DNA from: Toxonevra muliebris
Taxonomy: Eukaryota; Arthropoda; Insecta; Diptera; Pallopteridae
Length of the DNA stretch: 64,000 nt
Direction of reading: 5' to 3'
Assembly (NCBI GenBank): GCA_963691655.1
Contig: OY829326.1
Location: forward strand, 94,171,235-94,235,234
Shown here: piece after piece, positions 35,836-46,984 of the stretch
Numbering within the stretch: the first letter of the stretch is position 1
Layout: each line of letters begins with the position of its first letter
Made by a program: the position numbers and the translations under genes
The notes under the pieces: model-generated
The model's input: only the letters and a program-made list of their open reading frames with translations
Databases searched by the model: none
Told to the model about the DNA's origin: nothing

Positions 35836-36813
35836 CAGTGCTGTCGTTTTTTAAATTTTAAGGGGATGAATTTCTCCTTTCAAGCGGAGGGTATTTCTTT
35901 ACAGGGGAGGATTTTTTCAAAACGTCCTAAAAGTTTTCAAATAAGTATTACTTAGAAAATTGCCAACAGTTCCACTAATGTATAAACATTTTATTAGAAA
36001 AATTTTTTATTCACAGCTTTTTTGTTACAAAGTCAAACATACTTAAAACTATAAAAGTAATGAAAACAAATTCATATAAAAACCAAATATTCTTTCTTTG
36101 AAAACAAACGGTAAATAATAGTAAAAAAAAAAAAAAAAAAAGATTAAAAAACTACAACAAACCTGTTTTTCTTTTTATCAAAACTCCGTTTAAAAATAAA
36201 ATGTTATTTGTGGTATATTGAACCAGCTTAATCGAAGGGACCATTTAATCGAGGCATCATTTATTTGTAGCATTTCTTTACCAACCATTACTGCATTAAA
36301 AGTTGCAGCTAGCAAGCAATTTCGTTTTTCGTCTTTTATTTGAGTAAATTGAGAAAAAATTATATTTGCCGATGCTTAAAATTGGCCCAATAAATTTTTC
36401 CAGTTTTGATATTTTTTTTCAAAGCATTCTTTAAATGAGAAATTTCACACCAAAATTCCTTCAGTTCAAAATCTAACAAATATATAAATTTATTACTAAT
36501 TTATTGATATTAATTAAAAATGCAAACTTACTTTTACGCGGTTTTTCTGCTATTGATTACAATTGTCAAAAATTACAAACATTAACACAAACCAAGCAAA
36601 AATAAAATAGAGCTAGTCATAGTAACAAATATTTCACAGACAGAAACGAAAATAACCCAACAGAACACATTTAGTTTGATTTGCTTTTATTTTGCATACC
36701 ACCCAAAAATTCAAGAATATGAAATAGGAGGATTTTTTCCTATTGGGGAAGACAGGAGGATTGAGATTTGAGCGGAGTACAAATACTCCAATCAGAGTAC
36801 CTTCGCAGCACTG
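35836..36813. mobile_element. hAT-type element, CAGTGCTG ends
   Basis: Left end CAGTGCTGTCG, right end the inverse of CAGTGCTGCGAAGG. The flanking octamers CTTACCAT (35828-35835) and CTAACCAT (36814-36821) match at 7 of 8. Its 978 bp contain no recognisable transposase but include GGAGGATTTTTTC repeated near both ends (about 35905 and 36727) and an A-run of about 20 at 36122-36141. Confidence 0.75.
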
Positions 36814-36821
36814 CTAACCAT

Positions 36822-38303
36822 CATTGATTGAGAAATGTGATTTTTATTTCCAGTTCTAGTGATGGTCAATTTTCGTTTTGTATATGAAACGAGTACACTA
36901 AATAATACCGTTAAAGTAATCGGATTAAATAAGCTAAATTGTCTTGCATTCAACTTTGAATTTCAATTAATAAAAATGTAAAAATTGTTAGATTCGAAGT
37001 TTTATTTTCTTTTTTATCACTTTTAAAATGAGCCCAATCAAAATATATGGATTTCGTCACGATTTTGTTTGCTGTTATATATGAGTATTCATAAGTTCAA
37101 CTCTTCGGATACATGCAACTACTTTCGTTAGTACTTTATATGGAAAATGTTATATCACAAGTGTAAATGGGTGTAATATATTCATCCGTTTTCTGTATGT
37201 ACAATGCTTTACACAACTATGTAGTAGCGGGACAAATTTTACTGATAATGATCTCTTTTAAACCTTAAGTGAAAACGAAAACAAAAACTGACAGAAATGT
37301 ACTTTTGAATAGGTAGCATAAAAAAATGTGTAAGTGTATTGGAATTCCTGCGCAAAGTGGTTATCCGTTTCTTGCAGGATTGTACAAGTTTTGACAGTTT
37401 CCCTCCAAAATTTATAGAAGATGAATAAACAAACATGGGCCATCTTCACTCCCTTTTTACCTCGTTTATATCAACTCGCTTTCAATGGTGTCTGTCTGTC
37501 TGTCTATCTGTTCGGTACAAATTTTGCTATCGTTTCCGATTAAACTAACTTCCCGATGAGCTAGAGACTTGACTTTAAAATATTAGCATCGGAAGTTTTT
37601 CAATTTTTTTCAAAGCATTGCCTTCATCGTTGTAAAAATCATTGCTTTCGTAGATTATAGCGGTGGGTTTCAGTCAGGCCAAAACAGTCGCGCGGCTCTT
37701 CGACTGTTAGATGCTATTTGCCAAAAAAAATGCAAAATATTTGTTTTGTCAAACACCTCCAACTCATCCATTCAAACATTTTGTCCGCTGGATGTGTTGA
37801 CAACCGTTGCTTTCACACCATCGGTATTGCACCTCGTTGCTGGCTTTACGTTTCGTTGTTCCTATTTCAACAAGAGCGAATTGCGACCTCTTTACAATCT
37901 ATCCTCTTTGTCTGCTCATTCAAGGGAACGAAACACAAGTATGACGGTATATATTAGTGATGTGGTTTTCGGTACGATCGTAAATTTTTTAGTACACTTT
38001 GAGGTTCGGAAATACGTCAATACATAAGCATACATAAAATAAAACCGTGCTACTGTTCTTATATTGTTATCGATTCAACAGTGCAACACGGAAAATTTAC
38101 AAGGGCTTAGGCCTACATAGTTGTTGGATTGGCAATAAAAAATTTAACACATACAAGACTAAAAAGCAGAAAATAATAATTTCAAGTAAAAAAAAATTTT
38201 AATATACCACGTTTTTAAAACTGACTAAAAAGTATAAAATAATTTCTCAGATTCATAACCCCATAAAGATTGTCCTGAAAATACGTAATTGCGAATTTTA
38301 CTA
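36822..38303. other. AT-rich intergenic DNA
   Basis: No gene recognised. A (TCTG) microsatellite lies near 37490-37505 and a lone hAT-like end TAGTGATGTGGTTTTCGG near 37954. Confidence 0.45.
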
Positions 38304-38448
38304 GGTCTGAAAATATTTGCATGACTTAAAACAAAAAACGTGGGTCGCATGCAACAGATGAATAGTTCACTTAAACCGCTACCAATTTTACTTCTATCCA
38401 TAACCGTCCTACGCTTTTCGTTTTAAATCATGCAAATATTTTCAGACC
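38304..38448. mobile_element. 145-bp TA-flanked MITE with long terminal repeats
   Basis: GGTCTGAAAATATTTGCATG at 38304 is mirrored exactly at the right end (CATGCAAATATTTTCAGACC ending at 38448), and the complementarity continues into TTAAAAC(A/G)AAAA. TA dinucleotides at 38302-38303 and 38449-38450 fit a Tc1/mariner target duplication. No coding capacity. Confidence 0.8.
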
Positions 38449-39028
38449 TACTAAAACCGTGTACACCGTTTGCTTTAAGCGTATATACATAAATAGAGAT
38501 CAAAGTTCGATCGGAGATATTAAAGAAAATGTTATTACAATTTTTACATTAGAAAATTTTATATGTATTTTTTTATTTTTTAATATTTTTATAAATATCA
38601 GTGGATATTTATATTAATGTTTCTTTTTAATTTACAAAGTTATAGATAAATTTATTTTTAAATCAATTTACTTTACTTTATGCTTATAAATATCTTTAAG
38701 AAATTTTCCTGGATTTCTCGCTTTAGAATATTTCACTATTTCAATTAAACCATGCTCTAATTATTTTTCACTATTTGGTCAGTGTAACGACGTTCAAAAT
38801 TAAAAATGCTTCCCGACAAATATTTTGTTTGTTCCGGCCCTAAAAGCTGCAGTGGTGTAATACTATTGCACCCTGTAATAAACATTGTTGAACATATCCC
38901 CCGCACGTGTAGTCAGCTGTTAAAAAGTCGGTGAATAGTTTTGTACAATTTTATTCATGTAATGAAAAAGTTGAATGAGTTATGAAATTCGAATTAATGT
39001 AATATAAGAAAAGTTGAAAGTAATAAAT
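38449..39028. other. 5' flank of the RMND1 gene
   Basis: AT-rich upstream sequence. A TCAGT initiator-like pentamer occurs near 38778, 250 bp before the start codon, but I cannot assign the promoter with confidence. Confidence 0.35.
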
Positions 39029-40294
39029 ATGAATTTTGCCCGGATAATAATCAGCAAAGGATTTGCAACTTTGTCGTCTGGTCGCACAGTGCAGCAAGTT
39101 GAACGAAAAGTTACTACAACTTTTAACAGGCAATATACAGCCGGCGGCGCTCCAAAGCCCACGAAAACGCTGCCCTCTGTTAGCGAACTAGAAGCAAGAA
39201 TGCAAAAGATGGAAATAAAAATGTTATCGCCATCTAATCGTTTAACACACAATATTGCCAGTGCAGCATCAGTAGCTCAAGTATTGAAGAAACGACCCAC
39301 TCGCAAAAAGCGCAATGGCGATGGCCTCGATGAGCTCTCCGAAGAGGGTTTTTTCAATGTATCAGCTTTTGCTACCGCTGAAGAATATGATTTGGAAGGA
39401 ATACTCGATGGTCTCAATGAACAAAAACTTTATGACGCAAAGAGGTTTTTTTCGACAGATAATCTGGGCGTCGAGCAGGATGTTCTTTATGTTACGGCAA
39501 AGTATCCTGTTGAGTCGGAGGCGCGTGACATATTTTTCTTCCGTGAGGGATCCGTTGTGCTGTGGAACTTCAATGAAATCGAAACGAATAATGTGTTGTC
39601 TTTTCTGCGATCATACGAGAAGGATGCACACCTGCATCCGCTAGTACTAAGCGAGTGTGAAGCAATGCCTTTTACTTACATCCCTGAGGTGGCTGTAGAT
39701 GTAGAGGGCGATCTAGTAGCTGAATCAGACTTGACCGCCACGCGTGCATTCTTCCATAATGGAAAATTCTTTTTAACTTGCGGTGATGGTAACTTTCTGC
39801 AAAAGTATACTTTCGCCAATGCGATGGCTACAACTGTTAAATTGGGCATATGGGAAGCCACACTGGATCGCTACATCGATTCGATAGAATATCTGACAGA
39901 TGATTTAAGGAAGGGCCGACGCATTCGTATATCCCGAGCTGATGCACTACGCAAAACTGGTGAACTTTTTGCACTTCGACACGTTATAAATTTATCTTCA
40001 GATCTATTGGATACACCTGATTTCTATTGGGATCGGGAGGAGCTTGAAGCGTTATATCTACAAGTTTGTTCCTACTTTAGCATTTCGCGTCGCACTAAAG
40101 TTATGAATGAGAAAATCAGTCATTGTGTTGAGCTGGCTGAGCTAATATCGCATAATTTAAATGACGCACATCACATCCGGTTGGAATGGATGATCATTAT
40201 TTTAATTATGGTCGAAGTTGGTTTTGAAATCGTGCATTATATGGATCGTTTCTATACCAATGATGATGTTGAAGGTGTTATCGAAAGTCATTAG
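39029..40294 (+). CDS. RMND1-like mitochondrial protein (DUF155)
   Basis: An intronless 421-residue protein starting MNFARIIISKGFATLSSGR, a basic, hydroxyl-rich N-terminus typical of a mitochondrial import signal. The RMND1/Sif2/Sif3 (DUF155) domain covers roughly residues 130-400: FFREGSVVLWNFNE, then the LTDDLRKGRRIRISRADALR block, LLDTPDFYWDREELEALY and HRLEWMIIILI-type ending (here HHIRLEWMIIILIMVEV). The last of these is a hydrophobic, membrane-spanning segment near the C-terminus. Human RMND1 supports mitochondrial translation and is anchored in the inner membrane (family knowledge); the Drosophila counterpart is likely CG11679. The ATG at 39029 is the first one in the frame. A poly(A) signal is at 40473-40478. 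The gene looks intact. Confidence 0.9.
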   Translation: MNFARIIISKGFATLSSGRTVQQVERKVTTTFNRQYTAGGAPKPTKTLPSVSELEARMQKMEIKMLSPSNRLTHNIASAASVAQVLKKRPTRKKRNGDGLDELSEEGFFNVSAFATAEEYDLEGILDGLNEQKLYDAKRFFSTDNLGVEQDVLYVTAKYPVESEARDIFFFREGSVVLWNFNEIETNNVLSFLRSYEKDAHLHPLVLSECEAMPFTYIPEVAVDVEGDLVAESDLTATRAFFHNGKFFLTCGDGNFLQKYTFANAMATTVKLGIWEATLDRYIDSIEYLTDDLRKGRRIRISRADALRKTGELFALRHVINLSSDLLDTPDFYWDREELEALYLQVCSYFSISRRTKVMNEKISHCVELAELISHNLNDAHHIRLEWMIIILIMVEVGFEIVHYMDRFYTNDDVEGVIESH

Positions 40295-40472
40295 GAGGAA
40301 CTGCAACTTTATTCGTTGTGCACGCATTTAAGTTATATTTCATTTTATGTACTGTTAGCATTCGGCTTTTAAGCCCAGTAAAGTTGATTTTGTAAATAGG
40401 GATTACATCAATTCGAAGTTTACATGCCAATCGATAAGTATTTGTTGAATTTTGTATAAGTTTTAACATTTA

Positions 40473-40478
40473 AATAAA
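40473..40478 (+). terminator. RMND1 poly(A) signal
   Basis: AATAAA 179 bp after the RMND1 stop codon. Confidence 0.6.
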
Positions 40479-40996
40479 GAACAAATTCAAGAATAGTACT
40501 AAATAATTATATTTGATTTACTGTTCATATAGTTATGGGTAAAACAATAGAGTTTTGTAAAGTCACTTAGGTGCTTAAAGATAATAGCGAAAAACGATAT
40601 ATAGAAGAAAGTCATATTTGACCCGCTTTTTTAATTTTCTGTATTTCAGCTTTAAAATTGGAAGATTCAGATGACAAATTGCGTTAGTATTGTTAATATT
40701 TATTCAATAAAAACCGAAAACTACTATATCATATAATTTAGATAAAAATACATCGAAAAAAAAAAATATTTAAAATAAATTTAGTCATATTATTTGCAAA
40801 AACCAACAATTTACTCGATTTTTTCCAATTTTAATTTTCAGACAGAACTTAAGCAAGGGTCCGAATACACATAAATCGTATGTTACCAAGAATGATAGAA
40901 ATAAAGATTGCAACTTGCGCAGGTCCACAACAGAAGAAAAGAATTACTGTTTATTCAATAGCTCCGTTCACGTACTTTTCCATGAAAAGTTTCAGG
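40479..40996. other. AT-rich intergenic DNA
   Basis: No gene recognised. Confidence 0.4.
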
Positions 40997-41646
40997 CAGA
41001 GAGTAAAAGAAAGATTAAGGAAAAAATTCTCACAAAGAGAAAACTATCAGAAAAAGTACGTGAGCAGAAAACTACTAAAAACTTTCGATTAAACAGCTGA
41101 TCCATTTTTTTGACAATTAATTTTTAGCACCAAAAAAAATTGTGCGGTTTATAATTAAATTTAATTAATTTAACCCTGAAAGGACATGATTCGTCGAATC
41201 GACGACGCATGTTTACGTTTCACAGTTTTTCTTTCTAAGAAAGTTTAATTTATAAATAAATGTTATTGAATAAAAATGTTCATTGTTGTTATAGGTGTAT
41301 AGATCATGTGTATGACCACTTTGAATAATGCCGTCGTCGTTTCGACGAAGCATGACCTTTACGTCTAAAAAATATGCAAGTATTTCCAGGGTTAAAGAGT
41401 AACTTGTTGAAATCATTTCGTGCGGCACACTCGCATTTGTAAACACTTCCATTTTTCAAACCATAAATTCACTTTAACAAATTAAATTAATTAAATTTAA
41501 TTATAAGCCGCACGATATTTTTTTACTCTAAAAATTAATTGTCAAAAAATTGGATCAGCTGTTTAATTGAAAGTTTTTAATAGTTTTCTGTTCAAGTATT
41601 TGTCCTTTTGTGAGAATCTTTCTCTCAATCTTTCCTTTACTCTCTT
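40997..41646. mobile_element. Foldback element with ~180-bp inverted arms
   Basis: The left arm 40997-41185 and right arm about 41470-41646 are inverted copies. Shared blocks include AGAGAGTAAA(A/G)GAAAGATT, AAACAGCTGATCCA, TTTTTTGACAATTAATTTTT and TATAATTAAATTTAATTAAT. The interior holds a separate TTAA-flanked miniature element (41174-41391). Short open frames in the arms are not genes. Confidence 0.75.
41174..41391. mobile_element. piggyBac-like MITE, TTAA target, CCCTG ends
   Basis: Starts CCCTGAAAGG and ends TTTCCAGGG, flanked by TTAA at 41170-41173 and 41392-41395. An internal inverted pair (CATGATTCGTCGAATCGACG near 41186; CGTCGTTTCGACGAAGCATG near 41335) extends the symmetry. 218 bp, non-coding, nested in the foldback element. 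Confidence 0.75.
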
Positions 41647-42016
41647 CAAAAAAATATTTTTATTAGGAAAATTATATGTAGTTGAAGCTGGGAGCGGAGT
41701 ATAGAGCGGAGCCGGAGCTATAATTAAGGGGTTGGAGCGAAGCTGCAGCGGAGCAACCTATTTCTGGTACTAATGTAATACAAGGTTTATAAAATACCCT
41801 TTTTATAAGATTACCAATTTTAAAAGTGAAGACCTTTTGTAAGGTAGCATCGGTCAACGATAAATTATTTTCAGATCATAGCTGACAGCATTTTTACCAA
41901 AGTTTTAATACTGTCAGATGCCATCTGTAGACTCAAAAACGCACTAAACACTGTTCCCAAACAAATTCAAAATTTTTACAAAGTTGTTTACAATTTTCGT
42001 ATTCCATAATTAATAA
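41647..42016. other. Intergenic DNA with GGAGC microsatellite
   Basis: A degenerate GGAGC/GGAGCT repeat lies at about 41688-41756. No gene recognised. Confidence 0.5.
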
Positions 42017-42216
42017 CACAGTGTGACAAAAAAAAATTAATTTGAATATATCTTTTTCGGGATTTGCCCTTGTCGTAGGTCTAGTCAAGCAGAAAAACTG
42101 CATACTCAGAATTTTGAATTGACCCTCAAAATCTGGACAAAAAACCAATTTTTGATTGATTAAAGCATATACTTGCCCGTAACTTTATTTTTATTTATTC
42201 GATGAGTAAGATTTTA
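42017..42216. mobile_element. Terminal fragment of CACAGTGTGACAA element
   Basis: Begins CACAGTGTGACAAAAA after TAA and matches, in inverted orientation, the right 190 bases of the full element at 58873-60042 (shared TACTCAGAATTTTG, GACCCTCAAAATCTGGAC, CTACTTGCCCGTAACT-like and CGATGAGTAAG). The rest of the element is absent or not recognisable here. Confidence 0.7.
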
Positions 42217-43382
42217 TATTTCATTCAAAAGAAGACATTTAGCTGCTGACAGAGGCATATAAATTGGTAATATATCTATAGATAGAACTTAAACGTGAAG
42301 GAGGTAAAATAATACAAGTTTTATATGAGCATACACTGAAATTATTGGTTTCGGACCGTTATAAAAGAGATCCCAGATGCGAAGGAAAAAACCTAAATAC
42401 GGGGAAGGAAGCAACGACATTGAATTATTCTTGAAATGCTATTAATTCTCTGTTTGAAATTTCGCGTTGTAAAAATCAACAAAATAAAATTTCCAAGTTT
42501 GACGAGCAAACTCCCAGAATCTAAATAGCAGATTTAAATTTGCATAATAAAATAAAGATTGGAGAATTTTACATTCAACAAAAAAAAAGTATACTAAAAA
42601 ATCTTTAGTAGTTTAAAAGATAAAAATGTTTGGCCGATGAAAATACTTCTGAATCACTGACCGTGATATTTCTTCGACCCATTTTAAACTAATCTAAAAA
42701 CCGAAAACTGAATAATGATTTCCTATTAATAAAATTTTCCATGATCCTTAACATTGGAAATAAATGGTTTTCCCCAAAATTTTTAACGTTTCAGTCTGTT
42801 TTCACACGGCCATACCTCCGAAATTATTAGACATCGAAAAAGTTTATGAATAAGTAAAAAAAAGCCTACGTACAGAATGCTCCATCCCACGTTTTGGTTT
42901 GTACAGAGAATTTTAAAAAACTCTTTTGGTGTGGCAACCATGCTCAAGGGTCAAATCAGAGTAAAAGTGAGGGTAAAAGCAAATGCGTAAATTTTATTAT
43001 TTTGGAGTAATTTTGTGTTACACTTCTAACTCTTTCATATGCAATGTTGCGCATATGCAACATTCACTTTAATGTGGCATAAGTAGTTAACAAATTTTAC
43101 TATTAATATTATTTGTATTCGGTTCTGTCACGTATTCTTCACGTTTACTGATTGCCGAATATTCGAAATTTCTTGCTTATGTAATATTTTTTTAATGTTT
43201 TGTCTTTGAAATTCAGCAAAAAACCTAAGTGCAAAACTTTGTAGTAAAATCGTTTGCACTATTTTATGAAAAGAAATGTTTTTAATTATCACTAAGCGAA
43301 AATTTTCTTTATCAGATATGTTTATAAGAGAATATGAAAATCAAAAAATTGGTGAAAAAGAGTTATCCAGTGGTTGTCTACA
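42217..43382. other. AT-rich intergenic DNA
   Basis: No gene recognised. A small palindromic stretch TATGCAATGTTGCGCATATG lies near 43039. Confidence 0.45.
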
Positions 43383-44631
43383 CACCCAGAGAAATACTTA
43401 CTTGGTTCGAAGAAAAACGGCTATAAAATTGAGGAAAAATGGGAATGATTTGGCGCCATAAAAACGGTTTCCTCATTTAGATATATAAAATTTCTTTGAG
43501 TTGAGGAAATATTTTTCAAATATGAGAAATTGTATATAATTTAGGTAAAATTTTCCTCAGTTTGAGGAATAATTTTTCTTTGATTAAAGCCTATTTACTT
43601 TTTGGAAAAGAAATCCTCAATTTATGGAATATTTTCTACAATGTTGTTTTAATTAAAAGGCATAGAAATCATGTTTTTTTACTTGAATTCATTTATTATT
43701 TTATTTTTAATAAGAATTAAGGTTTACATTCATACGTATTTTTACAAACACTACAGGCATCGTCGCCTTGAAATGATCAAATGATCCTTATGGCCACCAA
43801 AAAATTATAAATTGAACTTTATTGAAATTTATATCTTTTGAATATATTTTATTTTTTTCACAATATATATATATATATATTTTTTTTCAAAAATTATATC
43901 AATAGCCACAAACCACTTCGCTTGAAATAGAGACGCCGACTTAAAAATTCAAAAGAAAAACAAAGCGTACGCGATTATCTGCTAAGGCCAAAAAAATAAA
44001 GCTAGTTTTTTGTATATACAAAAATTTTGTATGGAGAACATTTTTAGTAAATTCGTCTCTTTCTTACATTTTCATTTTTTATGCAAAAATAGTATGTAAG
44101 TTTAATTACCTTATTTTATTCTAAATAAGGTAATTTGTTCTTTTATGGTATTTTGATACTTTTGTTTTGCAGCCAAATGGTGCTTGAAATTTTATATGCT
44201 GGTGCGACTAAATTTTGGAAAAAACAGGTTATGTTAACAATAGACCAAGTAATTCATAAAAGCTCTTGAGTTAAAATTTTATGCAGAGACACGTTGTAAG
44301 GACTAAGTTTTAGAAAAAAATTATATTTGAAGATGCCCATTTACCACACCCATATTTTCTTGTGTTTTATTTACTTTTTTATCTTAATTTTCTTTAATTT
44401 TAGTTTTAACAGTTTCATTGAAACTTGGGATTTGATTTCAATTGGTGGGCAGCACCGCAATTAAATTTCCAAAAATGAAGAAAAAACTTACTTCAAATTG
44501 AACACCATGGTTGCATGAAATTAGCATATTTTTCTTCATTTTGAGGAAAATTTACATAAACGAGAGAAATTTTCGTGGATTTAAATTGAGGAAACTTTTT
44601 CTTTTTCTAGAGATGGGTATTTTTCTGGGTG
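43383..44631. mobile_element. TIR element with TTGAGGAAA subterminal repeats
   Basis: Ends CACCCAGAGAAATAC and the inverse GTATTTTTCTGGGTG. Within the outer ~250 bp on the left and ~120 bp on the right, the motif TTGAGGAAA or its inverse TTTCCTCA recurs many times (near 43431, 43469, 43501, 43553, 43565, 43613, 44540, 44585). Such subterminal motif clusters usually bind a transposase. No coding capacity in its 1249 bp. The superfamily is unclear because the target duplication is not visible. Confidence 0.6.
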
Positions 44632-45380
44632 CAGCTTCATAGTTATGCTTTTTTAGCCTTTAATAAAGGACAAACGAGTCAATGTAGAAGCAAGAAATTT
44701 TGTGTCATGATTGTGGAAGACCTAAGCAACTGTAATTTCAAAACGAATTGTTTCTATTAAAATTCGGGCGTCAAAAGGTTAAGGTGGAGTCAAATGTGTT
44801 TTCCGCATTCCACAATTTCTGCGCGTTTTACACGTCGAGTTACACAGACGCTTTCTACGCGTTCTTGTCTTGAAAAAATCGGCTAATTTATGTGGCAGAA
44901 AATTTTTTAATATTCTGTATTAATTTTTCTTCCAGTTTTACCTTTTCTTATTTGTATTTTTTTAAATTTTAAGAAACTTATATATGACTAAAAAAAACTA
45001 TGAACAAACAGCTAATCAACTGTCATGATGTGCAAAAAGCGTAAAACAATTATAAATTGCTCTACTTTTCGCGTCATTCGGTTTCAACGCGTCATCCACT
45101 TTCGTCATGTAACTCATTTCATACAAATGTACTGAAAGCATAAACGAGTGGTATGTAACTTAATTTTTAACCTGTTACTCCGTTAATCAGCACATAACAC
45201 TAAAGCGTGAACAGGGCTACAGTCTCCAAAAATTATCATATCCCTAAAATGCGCAATACGTCCGATTTAAGGGTAATTTGGGGTCGCTCTTTTCGTCCCT
45301 GTTCTCAGATTTTCTCTATCACATCTGGGATCCCGCCATGGGAGCCAAAACCCATAATTTTGGCATACACAGAACCAATA
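44632..45380. other. Intergenic DNA
   Basis: No gene recognised; GCGT/ACGC-containing short words recur between about 44800 and 45110 without a clear structure. Confidence 0.4.
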
Positions 45381-45618
45381 TTACATATTTTTTTTACCTT
45401 GCACATGTTTCGTAGCTGAGAGGAAGTTGTTTATAATGGAAGGAAGGAAAATATTATTATATGATGCCGAGTACACGATCGCAAAACCTATCATAGGGTT
45501 TTAGTGAAAAATGTTCCCCATCGAAAAGAAGTTAGGGGTCAGCGAAGGTAAAAAAAATTATCCCTTGAAAAACAAATTTTTTTCATAATAATCTCTTTAT
45601 ACTGGATTAATTGTTTGA

Positions 45619-46925
45619 TTTTTTTTTTTTAGTTTAGTTTATTGTCTATGGAATTCAGGTTCCTTACAGACTAAGTAACAATTCAACTTAAAAATAACTT
45701 AGAACTAAAAATAATAACAACATATTTCGCATTTAAAATAATTCTTATCCCTAGAAAAATCAACAGTATAATTTTCATTTATCATATTTAATTCATTCAG
45801 AGCTCTACAAATGGGCTCATTTAAGGCAAAATTGGACTTATGCAGTTTTATGGCAAACAAATTTTTGTATCGAAGATTTTTAGCTGGGACATTAAAAGTG
45901 ATCAGCTCTAATAGCACTGGGCAATCCACATTACCACATATAACATAATAAATAAACATAGCGAACTGAATCATTCTTCTATTATATAATAATTGAAGAT
46001 TAATCAATAAACAACGAGCATTGTAAGGTAGGACCGGATCAGAAAAATGCAGGCATTTCAAAGCAAATTTTAGAAACTTTTTTTGAACACGTTCAATTCG
46101 ATTAGAATGAATAGAATAATAGGGATTCCAAATAAAGGCAGCATATTCCAACTTAGATCTAACAAACGAAGTAAATAAAAGCTTGTACGTATAAGGGTCA
46201 CTAAAGTCATTACAATTACGGCGAATAAAAGCTTACAATGAATAGGCCTTAAGTAGAATATAATTAACATGATTAACAAAAGAAAACTTACTATCAAACA
46301 AAACACCTAGGTCAACAATTTCATTAACAGAATTGATAGTATTTTTTGACAATTGATAAGATGAAGAAACTGTATTATTAGTTTTGGTGTAGATTACATG
46401 GAAGCACTTCAGAATATTTAATGCAAGTTTATTTTTATTGCACACCAGGCGAGCAGATTATTAAGTTCAGACTGTATGTGTTGACATCATCAAAAAAAAA
46501 AAAAGAAAAAGTCTGTAATGCTGAGAAAAATTATCAAATCATCAGCATACAGGAGTGATTTCGAACGTAAAAAAACACGACGAAATGTCATTAATGAATA
46601 AAATAAATAACAAATGACCTAAAATACTTCCTTGCGGAACACCAGAAGTGGCTGTGCAATAATAAGAACAAATACTTTCAACTACCACAGAACATCGACG
46701 ATTTTTCAAATATGATTCAACCCAACCCAATTAAAGACGAGTGAAAGCCCAGCAGCTTAAGCTTGGATATTAAAATAGCATGGGAGCCAAGTTAGTAACC
46801 GTTGCACGACCCGAAACAAAACCATGTTGATTTGTCGAAATTAAATTTTTTACCGCGAAATACAATTTATCTTTGACAATAGACTCAAGCAACTTGTATA
46901 TATTTGAAAGCTTACAGATTGGATT
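45619..46925 (-). mobile_element. 5'-truncated LINE with poly(A) end
   Basis: Minus-strand reverse transcriptase remnants appear in order: MGWVESYLKNRRCSVVVES and ATSGVPQGSILGHLLFILF (fingers/palm, 46600-46730), NKLALNILKCFHVI (46390-46440), VDLGVLFDSKFSFVNHVN, then the thumb/tail EYAAFIWNPYYSIHSNRIER (46090-46150). The T-run at 45619-45631 is its poly(A) end. TGGATT next to both ends may be the target duplication. Frameshifts make it inactive. It sits inside a foldback repeat unit. Confidence 0.75.
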
Positions 46926-46984
46926 TTGAAAAAATAATATCTATTCTACAGAGAAAGTCTTCTCCATCAAAAAATAGTTGAAAT

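Noticed and set aside
37718..38027. Overlapping plus-strand frames of 79 and 93 aa
   Set aside because: Two overlapping frames of equal quality, no recognisable domain and no splice or promoter signals; probably chance.
39014..39028. Upstream extension of the RMND1 frame
   Set aside because: The extra codons begin with TTG, and the first ATG at 39029 starts a good mitochondrial signal.
46070..46306. Hydrophobic minus-strand frames in 45.7-46.7 kb as membrane proteins
   Set aside because: They overlap LINE reverse transcriptase remnants in other frames and are rich in Ile/Leu only because of AT-rich sequence.
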